Shown here piece by piece: positions 17,001-25,559 of a DNA stretch of 64,000 nucleotides. Made by a program: the position numbers and the translations under genes. The notes under the pieces are model-generated. The model made no database searches. It saw only the letters and a program-made list of their open reading frames with translations, and was not told the DNA's origin. This DNA comes from JAVVWB01 sp036652335 (lineage in GTDB: Bacteria > Synergistota > Synergistia > Synergistales > Synergistaceae), in contig JAVVWB010000001.1 in assembly GCA_036652335.1 (NCBI GenBank), positions 1 to 64,000 of the forward strand. Direction: 5' to 3'. The first letter of the stretch is position 1. Each line of letters opens with the position of its first letter.

Positions 17001-18276
17001 TTTTTTCTTCTTCGTTATATATGTAGTAATAAGCATCTTTTGTTAGGTTTTCATATGCTTTTTCTTTTGTGGCGCCGGCCATTTCTATTCTTGCATCATT
17101 TATGTATTCTATTTTTAGTTGGTCGTTTTTGTCGAATTTGCTTACGACTAGACCGCAATTTATGTTTTCAAGGATTTCTTTTATCTGTTTTGAGAGGTTT
17201 ATTTGTTCTGTCATGTTTGTTAGATATATTGTGTCTACTTCGTTTTTGCCAAGAAATGATTTATTTTTTTTGATATGAACCCATAGGTCCTTTTTTAGCT
17301 CTACAATTTGCCCTTTTGTTCCTTTTTCTCCCTCTTTGAATTTTTCACAAATTTCACAGGGTGTTTGTCTGGAGAAGAAGTATTGGTAACATTTTTGACC
17401 AGAGTATTTTTCTTTTTTCCCTAGCATTTTTTGCGCAGCTTTATTTGAATAGTAAATTTCTTTTGTTTTACTATCAATTACAACTATGCCAATGTCTGTG
17501 TCATCACTCGTGTTACGGTGAAGTTGTCCCGTGTTTGAGGTGTGGGAGACTATTACGTATATTATGGATACGTCGTTATTTTTGCCTACTTGTCGTAGTG
17601 TGCCGTCGACCCATTTGTATTCGTTTTCTTTTGTTTTTACTCTTATTGTGAATGAATTTGGTGTTTCACTGTTTTGCGTTTCTTTTAGGATTTTTAAGAA
17701 GTCGTCTATATCTGCTTCATGTATGCTGTCTTGTAGGTATTCTTGCGAGAATGTAGGTTTTTCGTTGCATTTTCCTACTATCTCTTTGTAGGCGTCTGTA
17801 GCATATATTCTTGTTATTTCACCATTTTCTACTCTGTATACACCTATCCCACATGGTAGGTCATTTACTATTTCGTTTATTTTTCCCTGTGACATTTGTG
17901 CAAGGGTGTTTCTTTCTGATAGGTGTGTCATGGTAAGTTTTGTTTCGCCGTTTTCTTCTTTTGCTGCACCTGTTAGGAGGAATGTTCTTTCTCTACCTTT
18001 TCTTGAGGTGGTTGTATATGCAATTGTTCCTATGCTTGCATTAGGGCTTAGTGTCCTGTTGGATTCTTCTGTTATTTTTATTTCTTTTATCGGGGGTAGG
18101 AGGCATATTTTCTGCTCTATTATAGTTTTTGCTTCTTGTTTGTTTTTTGCTATACGTTTGGTAGCAGACGAGTAACCAGCAAAGTCTTCTGCAAGTAGTT
18201 GTAAGACTTTTTTTGCATTTCGTTCTATGTAGAAGTTTTTGTGAAGTTCTTTGAGCAGTTCAAGTGCTGTTTTCAT
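14089..18276 (-). CDS. Large soluble hybrid histidine kinase with multiple PAS domains
   Basis: The 1395-residue product has no membrane helix. An N-terminal region of about 130 residues looks like a SnoaL-type ligand fold. Several PAS/PAC modules follow, marked by ENINCGLVVSK, KYRWQKIS and WVDGTLRQVG segments. The kinase core has FLSTMSHDIRTP with His about 1027, an N box NLLSNAIKYTPEGG, DTGIGI and GTGLGLAIV. The C-terminal receiver (about 1267-1390) has the acceptor Asp about 1323 in TDIRMPKINGYEM. No output domain or partner regulator lies nearby. The signal is presumably cytoplasmic. GGGGA precedes ATG 18276. Confidence 0.93.
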   Translation of the reverse strand: MKTALELLKELHKNFYIERNAKKVLQLLAEDFAGYSSATKRIAKNKQEAKTIIEQKICLLPPIKEIKITEESNRTLSPNASIGTIAYTTTSRKGRERTFLLTGAAKEENGETKLTMTHLSERNTLAQMSQGKINEIVNDLPCGIGVYRVENGEITRIYATDAYKEIVGKCNEKPTFSQEYLQDSIHEADIDDFLKILKETQNSETPNSFTIRVKTKENEYKWVDGTLRQVGKNNDVSIIYVIVSHTSNTGQLHRNTSDDTDIGIVVIDSKTKEIYYSNKAAQKMLGKKEKYSGQKCYQYFFSRQTPCEICEKFKEGEKGTKGQIVELKKDLWVHIKKNKSFLGKNEVDTIYLTNMTEQINLSKQIKEILENINCGLVVSKFDKNDQLKIEYINDARIEMAGATKEKAYENLTKDAYYYIYNEEEKIKINNVLKSKKDQYLSFTALTENGEKCQYLDKVKFVKNSDGTTSVYETIFDVTNLYEEQEKNKILRQEAQIAIDHAGLKFWEYDIKSKTVEVYQTTPDDPVPVQLHNFPEDFYTDGYLYSEDVELYKKMIEKLHKGETRAETSVRVKTHTGYVWKKVKYTAVRDEKGNIIKAIGTSENIQSYKDMERRFITLMVQNEIEAWIYNYDTGKLSFTNAKMGLKREEIPLTIDELLKEAAETNFIHKDDFAKVIDICEKIKKKEKEATSTIRMFDDKTKKYRWQKISFTQINSRNVGLYVFGSTIDIDDIVKEKEKYAEGIRQRYKTKDEDIVMQGHSSITKDEIIEIYDKDGNEIYNKQKGRFENYTDTLTKLIEDKTELEKCLKTISKEQLLNDFAIGITFHKCDFSMKKDKISRFYELTIETVKKIDTKEIYGFFTLRDVTEKKMAEYALKAIGNLEYDYVAYLSLNDDTITIYGGKRVKVASGTHGKPQSYNKRLMKNLETVPKSEREKYQKNMSLTTLKHILATKETYDYIYNEHYDGEKRIKRVKFSIFDKEKGLVLATRSDITKIIEEQNRQKEILKTALKTAQEANQAKTDFLSTMSHDIRTPINAIMGMCHIAKANEENKEQIHESLDVIEQSSKLLLGLVNKVLDMNRIESGKMAPEKSYYSIKDHISTIISTFKVLAEEKKQTIESKIDIINDHCYEDKAKMESVISNLLSNAIKYTPEGGTIKYSLKENATQTSDGISTYELTISDTGIGINPEEKETIFEPFYRAKDTQTRNEQGTGLGLAIVKGIVEHKGGTITVKSEKGKGTTFTLKIPVQVTKEKEKPEQHPKEETKTDLTGLKVLICEDNNINQIVAKKLLEIKGATVKMANDGQEGYDIFRQSDNNEFNIIITDIRMPKINGYEMAEKIRKSDHPQAQTIPIIAMSANAFLSDKEKGKEVGMNTYITKPIDPKNLYQICQGYKNTK

Positions 18277-18302
18277 GCTCTTTTCCCCTTTTTGCCGTTT
18301 TG

Positions 18303-19118
18303 TTATTTGGTTATTTCTTTATCTATGTACACAACTACTGCTGTGTGGTCTGATGGCCTTTCCATTGCTCTAAGGTCTCTTTTCACTTCTACTTTTGTGC
18401 AGTGCGTCGCTACTTTTTCTGTGCCTATTATGTGGTCTATTCTCCAGCCAATGTTTCTTTCTAGGGAGTTTTTTACTCTGTAGTCCCAGAAGGTAAATTC
18501 TCCCTCTTGTGGTCTGTGTTGTCTGAATATGTCGGTGAGTCCCCATGACATTACGTCTGTGAAAGCATTTTTTACGTCTATGTGGAAGCAGGCATGGTCT
18601 TTTTTCGTTTTTGGGTTTGTTACATCTATGTCTGTAGGTGCGATGTTTAGGTCACCAACCCAGAGGAGTTTTCCCTGCGGGGTGTTTTGTTTGTCGATCA
18701 TTTGTTTAAATCTCGCAAAGAAGTCTAGTTTGTAGGGGTAGTCAGGGTTGTCTATGGCTTTTCCTTGAGGTATGTAGGTGTTGTATATGTTTAGGTTGCC
18801 AATTTTTATGCGTATTACTCGGGCTTTTTCTGATTCTTCTTTTTCTGGTGTTGCTTTGTCGTCAGTTAGACCGAATTCTATTTCTGTAGGCTCTATTTTT
18901 GTGATTATCGCTACTCCATTGTAGGATTTCATTCCTTTGTAGTAGCATTTGTATCCAAGTGTTTCAAAGTGTTCTGCGGGGAAGTCGTGGTCTTGGCATT
19001 TCGTTTCTTGTAGGCAGAGTATGTCTGGGGCTTCTTCTGTGGTTAGCCATGTGTCTAGTATGGGTAGTCTGCTTTTTACTGAGTTTACGTTGAATGTGGC
19101 TATTTTGAGCTGTGTCAT
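18303..19118 (-). CDS. xth: Exodeoxyribonuclease III
   Basis: The 271-residue product is an AP endonuclease and 3'-5' exonuclease of base-excision repair. Motifs in order: ATFNVNSVKSRLP, the metal ligand in LQETKCQD, YNGVAI, VGDLNIAPTDIDV and the catalytic RPSDHTAV near the C terminus. Its length is typical. AAGGA precedes ATG 19118. It sits between the kinase and a cobalamin gene on the same strand, with 26- and 77-base gaps. Confidence 0.96.
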   Translation of the reverse strand: MTQLKIATFNVNSVKSRLPILDTWLTTEEAPDILCLQETKCQDHDFPAEHFETLGYKCYYKGMKSYNGVAIITKIEPTEIEFGLTDDKATPEKEESEKARVIRIKIGNLNIYNTYIPQGKAIDNPDYPYKLDFFARFKQMIDKQNTPQGKLLWVGDLNIAPTDIDVTNPKTKKDHACFHIDVKNAFTDVMSWGLTDIFRQHRPQEGEFTFWDYRVKNSLERNIGWRIDHIIGTEKVATHCTKVEVKRDLRAMERPSDHTAVVVYIDKEITK

Positions 19119-19195
19119 TTTTTATTTTCCTTTTTTTCGGCTTTTGCCGTTTAGGTTTTTAGTGCCTCGCTTGTTTTTCTTTTGTTTTTTTATTT

Positions 19196-19720
19196 TTAGA
19201 ATTCAATTCCTTTTCTTGCTGTTATTCCTTTTTGGTATGGATGTTTTATGTTTTTCATTTCTGTTACTAGGTCTGATAGTGTTATTAGTCTTTCAGGCAT
19301 TTGTATGCCTGTTAGGATTATTTCCATTTTTTTGGGTTTCGTGGTGAGGATTTCTTCTATTTCTTTTTGTGCTATTAGGTGGTGCAGGAGGACTATGCTT
19401 ATTTCGTCTAGTATTAGCATGTCGTAGTCCATTTTTATGTATTCTTTTGCACGTTGTATGCCACGCCTTGCTTCGGAGTAGTCTACGTCTGTCTCGTCAC
19501 CAAAATTTATGCAGTAGTGACGACCAGCCCATGAGGTTGAGATGTTTGGAATGTGGTCTAGCGCTTCAAATTCTCCATATTTTTTCGAACCTTTCATGAA
19601 GAATACTATTCCAACTTTTGCACCTTGTCCTGCGGCTCTTAGTGCTTGTCCTATTGCAGCGGTGGTTTTGCCTTTACCGTTGCCTGTATAGATTTGTATG
19701 AGTCCATCGTGTCTAAACAT
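19196..19720 (-). CDS. cobO: Cob(I)yrinic acid a,c-diamide adenosyltransferase
   Basis: The 174-residue product transfers adenosyl to the corrin cobalt. It has the P-loop YTGNGKGKTTAAIGQALRA at the N terminus, IVFFMKGSKKYGE and LDEISIVL, as in BtuR/CobO. An ideal AAAGGAG lies before ATG 19720. The enzyme implies use of adenosylcobalamin elsewhere; no other cobalamin gene is in the window, although the QueG-like protein belongs to a cobalamin-using family. Confidence 0.95.
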   Translation of the reverse strand: MFRHDGLIQIYTGNGKGKTTAAIGQALRAAGQGAKVGIVFFMKGSKKYGEFEALDHIPNISTSWAGRHYCINFGDETDVDYSEARRGIQRAKEYIKMDYDMLILDEISIVLLHHLIAQKEIEEILTTKPKKMEIILTGIQMPERLITLSDLVTEMKNIKHPYQKGITARKGIEF

Positions 19721-19742
19721 TTTTTCTCCTTTGTTGCTTTTA

Positions 19743-20426
19743 TCATTTAGTTTGGTTAGTTTGGTTAGTTTGGTTCTGGTTTATCGTTTGTGTTTGGTTT
19801 GGAATTTTTGCTTTTGGGTTTAGCTCTATGATTTTGTTTCGTACGTGGAGTAGTCTTCTTTCATCCGGCGGATGAGAGTTAAATCCACTTGGCTCTGTTT
19901 TGTTTATTTTTGAGAGTTTTTGTAGTGCTGTGTACATTCCAACCGGGTTTTCTTTTTGGTTGTGAGCAAGGGTTACTGCGTAGTCATCTGCTTCTATTTC
20001 TTGCTCTCTGCTCCACCCTGAGTATGCTAGCTGTGCTCCTACGTTTGCAGCTACTTCGCCTATGTCGCTGTCTACCATTCTGCCTAATATAAATGAGAGT
20101 AGTGATAGTCCTGTGGCTCTCGTCGCTGTTTGTTCGTGGTGATCTAGTTTGGCATGACCTGCTTCGTGCGCTAGTACGCAGTAGAGTTCCGATTTTGTGT
20201 CTAGTATTTTGAGAAGCCCTGTAGTGACTGTTACGGAGTTGCCGTTTCTTACCCATGCGTTGGGAGTTTTTTCTTCTTTTACTTCAAATGGCAGGTGTAG
20301 TTCTGTGGCTTTTTCTATTTTTTGCCACACTGTTTTTGCATCTTCATGAGAGAGTTGTGCTTCACTTTGTGAAGATGTGATTATAAGAGTTGTTATTATG
20401 AGGATTGTTGTTAATGTTTTTCTCAT
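19743..20426 (-). CDS. Exported M48 family metalloprotease
   Basis: The 227-residue product has an N-terminal signal (MRKTLTTILIITTLIITSSQSEA) and the zinc motif HEAGH near residue 87. The third ligand lies in EQEIEADDYAV, and SGFNSHPPDERRL follows. It is closer to periplasmic BepA/LoiP-like proteases than to HtpX, since it has no extra membrane helices. The C terminus ends in a short NQT-rich repeat tail encoded by repetitive DNA at 19743-19790. GTAGGTG precedes ATG 20426. Confidence 0.9.
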   Translation of the reverse strand: MRKTLTTILIITTLIITSSQSEAQLSHEDAKTVWQKIEKATELHLPFEVKEEKTPNAWVRNGNSVTVTTGLLKILDTKSELYCVLAHEAGHAKLDHHEQTATRATGLSLLSFILGRMVDSDIGEVAANVGAQLAYSGWSREQEIEADDYAVTLAHNQKENPVGMYTALQKLSKINKTEPSGFNSHPPDERRLLHVRNKIIELNPKAKIPNQTQTINQNQTNQTNQTK

Positions 20427-20529
20427 TTTTTCACCTACTTATAAGGTTATATTATACATTGTTTAGTAAAGTTTTGTTAGTTTTTTTTGCTGTTTTCTAC
20501 TGTTCTTCTCTTCTATTGTTGCATTTTAT

Positions 20530-21426
20530 TTATTTTAGTAGTTCCTGTCTTAGTCCCCTATCACATATTGTTATTTCATTTGCTTTGTTTATTTCCATTA
20601 TTGCTCGGACTATTGTTGCTCCTGCAAGTATTATTTCTGCCCTTTTTGGATTTAGTCCTTTGATTTGTCTTATTTCTTCTACTGTCATTGATGATAGCTG
20701 TTCTGTTTGTTTTGTTACTTCTTCTTTGGTTAGTTTTGACCCTTGGACTTTTTCTGCGTCGTATTTTTCTAGTTTCATTTTCATCGCAGACATGCTTGTT
20801 ACGTTTCCACCTAGTCCTATTATTTGAACTTGTTTAGGTTGTATTTTTCCGTTTAGTATTTCTTGTTTTATTTCTTTTATCGCTTTTTCTAGTTCTTCTT
20901 TTGTTATTGGGAGGGTGGAGAAGTATTTTTCTGTTATTCTGACAGCACCTATGTTTATGCTCGTTTGTTCTGTCGGGGTGCCGTTTTTCCCATATATAAA
21001 TTCTGTGCTTCCACCACCCGTATCAAAGATTAGTGTATCTTGATTTTGTGGTATTTTTATGTCAGATATGGCTGCTTTGTATGATAATGTGGCCTCTTCT
21101 TGCCCACTTAATGTCCTTACATCAATATTGGTCAACTCTTTAATACGCTTTTTTAGGTCGTTTGCGTTCTTTGCTTCTCTTAGCGCCATTGTCCCTACTA
21201 TGGATATTTCGTTGGCTCCGTCTGCTTTTGCCTCTTTTACGTAGTTTTTTACGCTTTGTGATGTGCGTTCTATTGCTTGTTCTGTCATTTTTCCGTCTGT
21301 TGCCATTTTTTCGCCAAGTTTTGTTATTGTGTTTGTGTCTTTGTATATGGTTAGTTTGTTCTGTTTTTCCTCACCTATGCAGAGTTTTACAGAGTTTGTC
21401 CCTATGTCTATCACTGCTTTTTTCAT
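20530..21426 (-). CDS. Ppx/GppA phosphatase family protein
   Basis: The 298-residue product is a single ASKHA-fold module: AVIDIGTNSVKLCIGE at the start, VGTMALREAKNANDL, the LIFDTGGGSTEFIYG loop and GLGGNVTSMSAMK. The family degrades polyphosphate or pppGpp. It lacks the C-terminal HD part of long Ppx. The start is taken as ATG 21426, with GGGTGG five bases before it; a GTG three codons upstream is possible. Confidence 0.92.
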   Translation of the reverse strand: MKKAVIDIGTNSVKLCIGEEKQNKLTIYKDTNTITKLGEKMATDGKMTEQAIERTSQSVKNYVKEAKADGANEISIVGTMALREAKNANDLKKRIKELTNIDVRTLSGQEEATLSYKAAISDIKIPQNQDTLIFDTGGGSTEFIYGKNGTPTEQTSINIGAVRITEKYFSTLPITKEELEKAIKEIKQEILNGKIQPKQVQIIGLGGNVTSMSAMKMKLEKYDAEKVQGSKLTKEEVTKQTEQLSSMTVEEIRQIKGLNPKRAEIILAGATIVRAIMEINKANEITICDRGLRQELLK

Positions 21427-21595
21427 TGCTTCCACCCCATTTTATTTTGGCTTTTTTTTTGTTTGTTTGTTTAATTTTGTAATATTGTACTCTTTGTTTG
21501 GTGTTGTTGACTATTTCGTTTGTTCTTTTTCATATCTTTGCTGTAAAATTGTATTATGTTTTGTTTTTATTTTTACCTTTTGGGAGTGTGTGTCT

Positions 21596-22696
21596 ATGAA
21601 ATCTATTGCTATTGTTTATGCTTCTGAGGGTACTGGTCATAAGACTGCTGCTTTTGCTTTGCGGGAGCGGTTTCTTGCGGATTATCCCGATGCAAAGGTG
21701 ATTTGCGTTGATGTGCTTGATTTTGTCCCTTTTTGTTTAAAGTTTTTTGTTTCTGAGGGGTATGTTTTTTTAGCTCGTTATTTGCCTTTCGCTTGGGGCT
21801 GGCTTTATTGGGGGTCTGATAAGGAGTCTTTTTGTTCTAATCTCTTCGATAAGGTACATTCTTTGTTGTGTAAGCTGTATTTACCCAAGCTGGAGATGAT
21901 GTTGCGTTTAAATGGTGCTGAGGCTGTGTTTTTCACTCATTATTTCGGGGCTGCTCCCCTTGCTTTGAGGAATTTAGGCACTTTTCCCGTTTTTTATGTG
22001 AATACTGATTTTGTTTCTCATCGCTTTCAGAGGGATAAAATTTTTAAGCATTCTTTTGTCGCCTGCGATGTGGCTGTTAAGCAGTATTTGACAGATGGCG
22101 TTTCTGCCGTTTCTGTGAGTGGTATTCCTATTTCTTCTAAGTTTGATGTGCTTCCCTCTAAGGGTTTGGCCCGTTCTAGGCTGGGTTTGAGTCCTGATGA
22201 TTCGGTCGTTTTGGTTTCCGGGGGCGGTATTGGAGCCGGTAGCGTTTTTGAGGTGGCTCGCAATTTGTCTCATTCTAAGTTTAAGGTGCTTGTGGTTTGC
22301 GGTAATAATGCAAAGTTGTTTGGTAAGTTGAAGTCAGCTTGTTTGGGCTGTAATGTGATGATTTATGGTTTTGTTTCTAATATGGAGGATTTTTATTGTG
22401 CTTCTGATGTGGCTGTTATTAAGCCTGGTGGGCTTTCTACTTCGGAGTGTCTTGCCACTGGCTTGCCTATGATTTTGACTGACCCTATTCCCGGGCAGGA
22501 GAAGTTGAATTTAGATTTTCTCTGTTCTCGTAGAGCAGCTTTGGAGTTGCGTTGCCCTTCTGATGTCGTTAGGGTTGTCAGCGATTTGTTAGGTGATGAC
22601 GAGCGTTTGAGTTCTTTGAGGGGTTGTATGAGGGATGTAGCTTGTCCAAATGCCTCTTTTGTTGTGTTAGATGTTGCCTCTAGGTTGCTTTTTTAG
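21596..22696 (+). CDS. MurG/MGDG-synthase-like glycosyltransferase
   Basis: The 366-residue product resembles family 28 glycosyltransferases such as processive diacylglycerol glucosyltransferases. It shows YASEGTGHKTAAFALRE at the N terminus (the MGDG-synthase region), FYVNTDFVSHR, VLVSGGGIGAG in the middle and the sugar-nucleotide site IKPGGLSTSECLATGLPMI followed by PGQEKLN. It probably glycosylates a lipid at the inner membrane; the sugar and acceptor are unknown. The start is ATG 21596 after GGGAG; the frame is open upstream to 21263 but that part overlaps the Ppx gene. Confidence 0.9.
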   Translation: MKSIAIVYASEGTGHKTAAFALRERFLADYPDAKVICVDVLDFVPFCLKFFVSEGYVFLARYLPFAWGWLYWGSDKESFCSNLFDKVHSLLCKLYLPKLEMMLRLNGAEAVFFTHYFGAAPLALRNLGTFPVFYVNTDFVSHRFQRDKIFKHSFVACDVAVKQYLTDGVSAVSVSGIPISSKFDVLPSKGLARSRLGLSPDDSVVLVSGGGIGAGSVFEVARNLSHSKFKVLVVCGNNAKLFGKLKSACLGCNVMIYGFVSNMEDFYCASDVAVIKPGGLSTSECLATGLPMILTDPIPGQEKLNLDFLCSRRAALELRCPSDVVRVVSDLLGDDERLSSLRGCMRDVACPNASFVVLDVASRLLF

Positions 22697-22768
22697 TTTT
22701 TGTTTTTTTGTTTTTTTGTTTTTTTGTTTTTTTTTGTTTTTTAGGGGTTTGGATTTTGGAGGGATTTT

Positions 22769-22990
22769 ATGTTTTTTTATAGGTCTTTGTTTGCTTCTTT
22801 GTGTTTTATTTTTTTTGGTTTAGCTTTAGCTTTTCAGGAGTTTGTGCTGTATTTGTTAGCACTTTTTTGTGGCTGTTTGTGTATTACTGCTAAGAAGAAG
22901 TGTTGGGCTGATCCTGTGTGGGCTGTGCTTTTGGTTGAGGATTTTGAGGCGTTTTTGAGGCGTAAGGGTAAGGAAAGACGGAGGAAGTAG
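22769..22990 (+). CDS. Small membrane protein, unknown
   Basis: The 73-residue product has two hydrophobic stretches (residues about 4-24 and 27-40), a short CCITAKKKCW-like junction, and a basic tail KGKERRRK. GGAGGG lies at good distance before ATG 22769. It is probably transcribed with the glycosyltransferase gene, 72 bases upstream across T-rich simple sequence. No family recognised. Confidence 0.6.
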   Translation: MFFYRSLFASLCFIFFGLALAFQEFVLYLLALFCGCLCITAKKKCWADPVWAVLLVEDFEAFLRRKGKERRRK

Positions 22991-23032
22991 TTCTTTTTTT
23001 GCTTTTTACGGTTTTGGGATTTTGGGATTTTT

Positions 23033-23067
23033 AAAGGGTTGTCCGTTTTACGGGCAACCCTTTTTTG
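23033..23067. terminator. Terminator between the small membrane protein gene and the gene at 23.1 kb
   Basis: AAAGGGTTGTCCG pairs with CGGGCAACCCTTT around a short loop, followed by a T run. It serves the convergent genes on either side. Confidence 0.85.
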
Positions 23068-23070
23068 TTT

Positions 23071-23550
23071 TTATTTTGTTGTTTCTTTTTTCTTTTTTTC
23101 TCCGTTGAGGAGTGTTTTTATTCCTGTTTTTAGTTTTTCTCTGAGGTCAGGTATTTCTTTTTTCGCAAAGTAGGCAGAGAAGTTTTCGTATTTTTCTGTG
23201 TTTTTTGTGTAGTTTTTGTAGCTGTATGTTATTACAAGTAGTTCCCAGATGAGGAGCCATAGTGCCACAGCTGTTATTAGTATTACTGTTTTTTCTCTTA
23301 GTCCTTTTATTTGCGATATTGTGTAGAGTTGTCTGGTTGTTATAAATATTACTGAGAGTAGTAGTGTTATCGCTGGTTCAAGTAGTCCTAGTTTCCAATT
23401 TTTGTAGGAGGCTATGTATGTCGGTGTTATTAGTAGCAAGAATATGAATGCTAGGAAGCTGAATTTTTGCCACTGGCCTGTGTAGATTCCCTCTATTGTT
23501 GAGAGTATTGAGCATATTATTATGAGTATGATAAATAGTTTTGATTTCAT
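23071..23550 (-). CDS. Four-helix membrane protein, unknown
   Basis: The 159-residue product has four predicted membrane helices (about 5-20, 30-47, 57-72 and 88-107) and a basic cytoplasmic tail ending in KKKKETTK. GGAG precedes ATG 23550. It lies directly downstream of the TRAP transporter genes, 36 bases after dctM, so it may be the last gene of that operon. I do not recognise the family. Confidence 0.65.
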   Translation of the reverse strand: MKSKLFIILIIICSILSTIEGIYTGQWQKFSFLAFIFLLLITPTYIASYKNWKLGLLEPAITLLLSVIFITTRQLYTISQIKGLREKTVILITAVALWLLIWELLVITYSYKNYTKNTEKYENFSAYFAKKEIPDLREKLKTGIKTLLNGEKKKKETTK

Positions 23551-23586
23551 TGTTTTTCTCCGCTTTTTGTATTTTTTATTTGTGTT

Positions 23587-24903
23587 TTACCAGGGTACAC
23601 CCAGGATGAAGTGCGGGAGGAAGAGGGCTACTTTTGGTATGTATGCTGTTATGAGTAGTATCGGTATCCAGCAGAGTATCATGAATGTTAGAGCCGGCTT
23701 CATTATGTCACTTATTGGCGCTCCTCCTATTCGTCCACTTAGGTAGAGTACCGGAGCAGCAGGCGGGGTTATGCATCCCAGTGCTGTGTTTACTCCTACT
23801 ACTGCTGCGTAGTGTACAGGGTTGAAGCCAAGTTCTGTTATTATCGGCATTAGTATTGGCGTGGTGAGGACTACTACGCTTATGTCGTCCATTAGCATTC
23901 CCATTATTACTAGGAATAGGTTGATCATTAGCATTATTACCCATTTGTTTGTGGATATTGAGTAGAAGAGGCCTAGCATTTTTCCCGGTAGGTCTTCTAG
24001 TATGTATAGTCTGGAGAGCATTGCAACACAGTAGAGCATTATCATTATTACTCCTGTTGTGATTGCACTTTCTACTATTACTCCGTAGAGGTTTCTCCAT
24101 GTGAGTCCTTTGTAGACGAAGAATCCTATCGGTACGCAGTATAGAACTGCAAGTGCTGCTGCTTCTGTGGTTGTCATTATTCCACCATATATTCCACCAA
24201 GTACCATTACTGGCATGAATAGTGCCGGTATTGCAAGTCGTCCTCTTTTTAGGAATAGTTCTTTGCGTTCTTGTGGTGTTCTTTTGTGCGATACCATGAG
24301 TTCTTTGTTGTCTTTTAGCATCCACATGTTTATTACGCATAGTAGTATTGTTGTTATTATTCCAGGACCTATTGTGGATAGGAAGCAGGATAGTACAGAT
24401 ATTCCACTTATCCATGCAAAGATGATTAGTGTTGCGTTTGGCGGTATGAGTAGTCCAAGGAGTGATGCGTTTGCCATTAGTGCACACGCATGCCCCATGG
24501 GGTAGCCTTCTGCTTTGAAGCGTGGGAACATTATTGCTCCTATGCAGGAGAGTGTGGCACATGCTGCTCCGCATATTGAGCCGAATACTGCACATGATAT
24601 TGTGGCTACTATGCCGAGTCCACCTTTGATGTGTCCTACAAATACGTCTACTAGGTCTATGAGTTTTTCTGCTATTTTTCCTTTTTCCATTATTCCCCCT
24701 GCCATGATGAACATTGCTATTGCTATGAGGGATACTGAGTCAATTTGGTTGTATCCATAAGGTAGGAGTTGGCTCGCTTGGTAGCCTGTACCATCTGGAC
24801 CACCAAAGAATAGTAACCATGCACATGACGCCATGAAGCTGACTGGTACTGGTACTCCTATGATTAGTGTGAGTATGAGTATGAGTAGTGCAATGTATAT
24901 CAT
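23587..24903 (-). CDS. dctM: TRAP transporter large permease subunit
   Basis: The 438-residue DctM-type protein carries the 12 membrane helices that form the Na+-coupled substrate path. Typical segments are GVPVPVSFMASCAW, IAMFIMAGGIMEKG, FGSICGAACATLSCIGAIMFP and GLLIPPNATLIIFAWISG. Its start overlaps the dctQ stop by one base (TAATG), so the two are coupled. Substrate: unspecified organic acid. Confidence 0.95.
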   Translation of the reverse strand: MIYIALLILILTLIIGVPVPVSFMASCAWLLFFGGPDGTGYQASQLLPYGYNQIDSVSLIAIAMFIMAGGIMEKGKIAEKLIDLVDVFVGHIKGGLGIVATISCAVFGSICGAACATLSCIGAIMFPRFKAEGYPMGHACALMANASLLGLLIPPNATLIIFAWISGISVLSCFLSTIGPGIITTILLCVINMWMLKDNKELMVSHKRTPQERKELFLKRGRLAIPALFMPVMVLGGIYGGIMTTTEAAALAVLYCVPIGFFVYKGLTWRNLYGVIVESAITTGVIMIMLYCVAMLSRLYILEDLPGKMLGLFYSISTNKWVIMLMINLFLVIMGMLMDDISVVVLTTPILMPIITELGFNPVHYAAVVGVNTALGCITPPAAPVLYLSGRIGGAPISDIMKPALTFMILCWIPILLITAYIPKVALFLPHFILGVPW

Positions 24904-25463
24904 TACTTTTTACCGCCTTTTATTAGTTCTTTTGTCGCTGTGATTACGTCCCAGAAGAAGTAGTAGGACATTGATGCAAGTCCTATTAGTATTGAGATGT
25001 TTGCTGTCCATAGGGGTATTCTCCATGCTACTGTTTTGGGTATTGCTATTCCTATGCCAAGTGGCCCTAGGTAGCTAAATACGAAGAAGTCATATCCGTA
25101 CCATGTGAAGAGTAGGGATATTCCAAATGTTATTAGTGTTCTTATGAGTATTATAATTTTTTTGATGAGGCCGTCTTTTACGTAGGATTGTACTAGGTCT
25201 GCAGATACGTGGCTTTTGTTGTATGAACCGTAGGCAGCACCCATGAAGTAGAGCCAGAATGCAAATATTTTTATCCATTCTTCGTATCCGTATAGGTCTA
25301 TTTCTAGTACGTATCTCATTATTGTGGAGGCACTTATGATTATTGTGAGGAGTACGGACATTGTGAAGCATATTATGGAGTAAAAACTTACTGTTATTTT
25401 GTCAAAGATGTTTTGTGGCGTTTTTAGGTTTTCATCTTCTATTATTATTAGTTTGTCTGACAT
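24903..25463 (-). CDS. dctQ: TRAP transporter small permease subunit
   Basis: The 186-residue DctQ-type protein has four membrane helices and the family marks STIMRYVLEIDLYGYEEWIKIFAFWLYFMGAAYG and KSHVSADLV. It lies between dctP and dctM. The longer, hydrophilic N terminus (about 25 residues) is common in this family. Confidence 0.92.
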   Translation of the reverse strand: MSDKLIIIEDENLKTPQNIFDKITVSFYSIICFTMSVLLTIIISASTIMRYVLEIDLYGYEEWIKIFAFWLYFMGAAYGSYNKSHVSADLVQSYVKDGLIKKIIILIRTLITFGISLLFTWYGYDFFVFSYLGPLGIGIAIPKTVAWRIPLWTANISILIGLASMSYYFFWDVITATKELIKGGKK

Positions 25464-25487
25464 TTTTTCACTTCTCTTTCTAAAATT

Positions 25488-25530
25488 AAAAAAGAGAGAG
25501 GGTGGATGTTTCTCACCCTTTTCTCTTTGG
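25488..25530 (-). terminator. Intercistronic hairpin between dctP and dctQ
   Basis: On the minus strand AAAGAGAAAAGGGTGAGAAA pairs with the complementary CACCCTCTCTC arm and ends in a T run. It lies in the 97-base gap after dctP. Such hairpins often let the binding protein be made in excess over the permeases. Confidence 0.7.
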
Positions 25531-25559
25531 TGATTTTTTGCTTTTTTGTTGTTGTAGCT

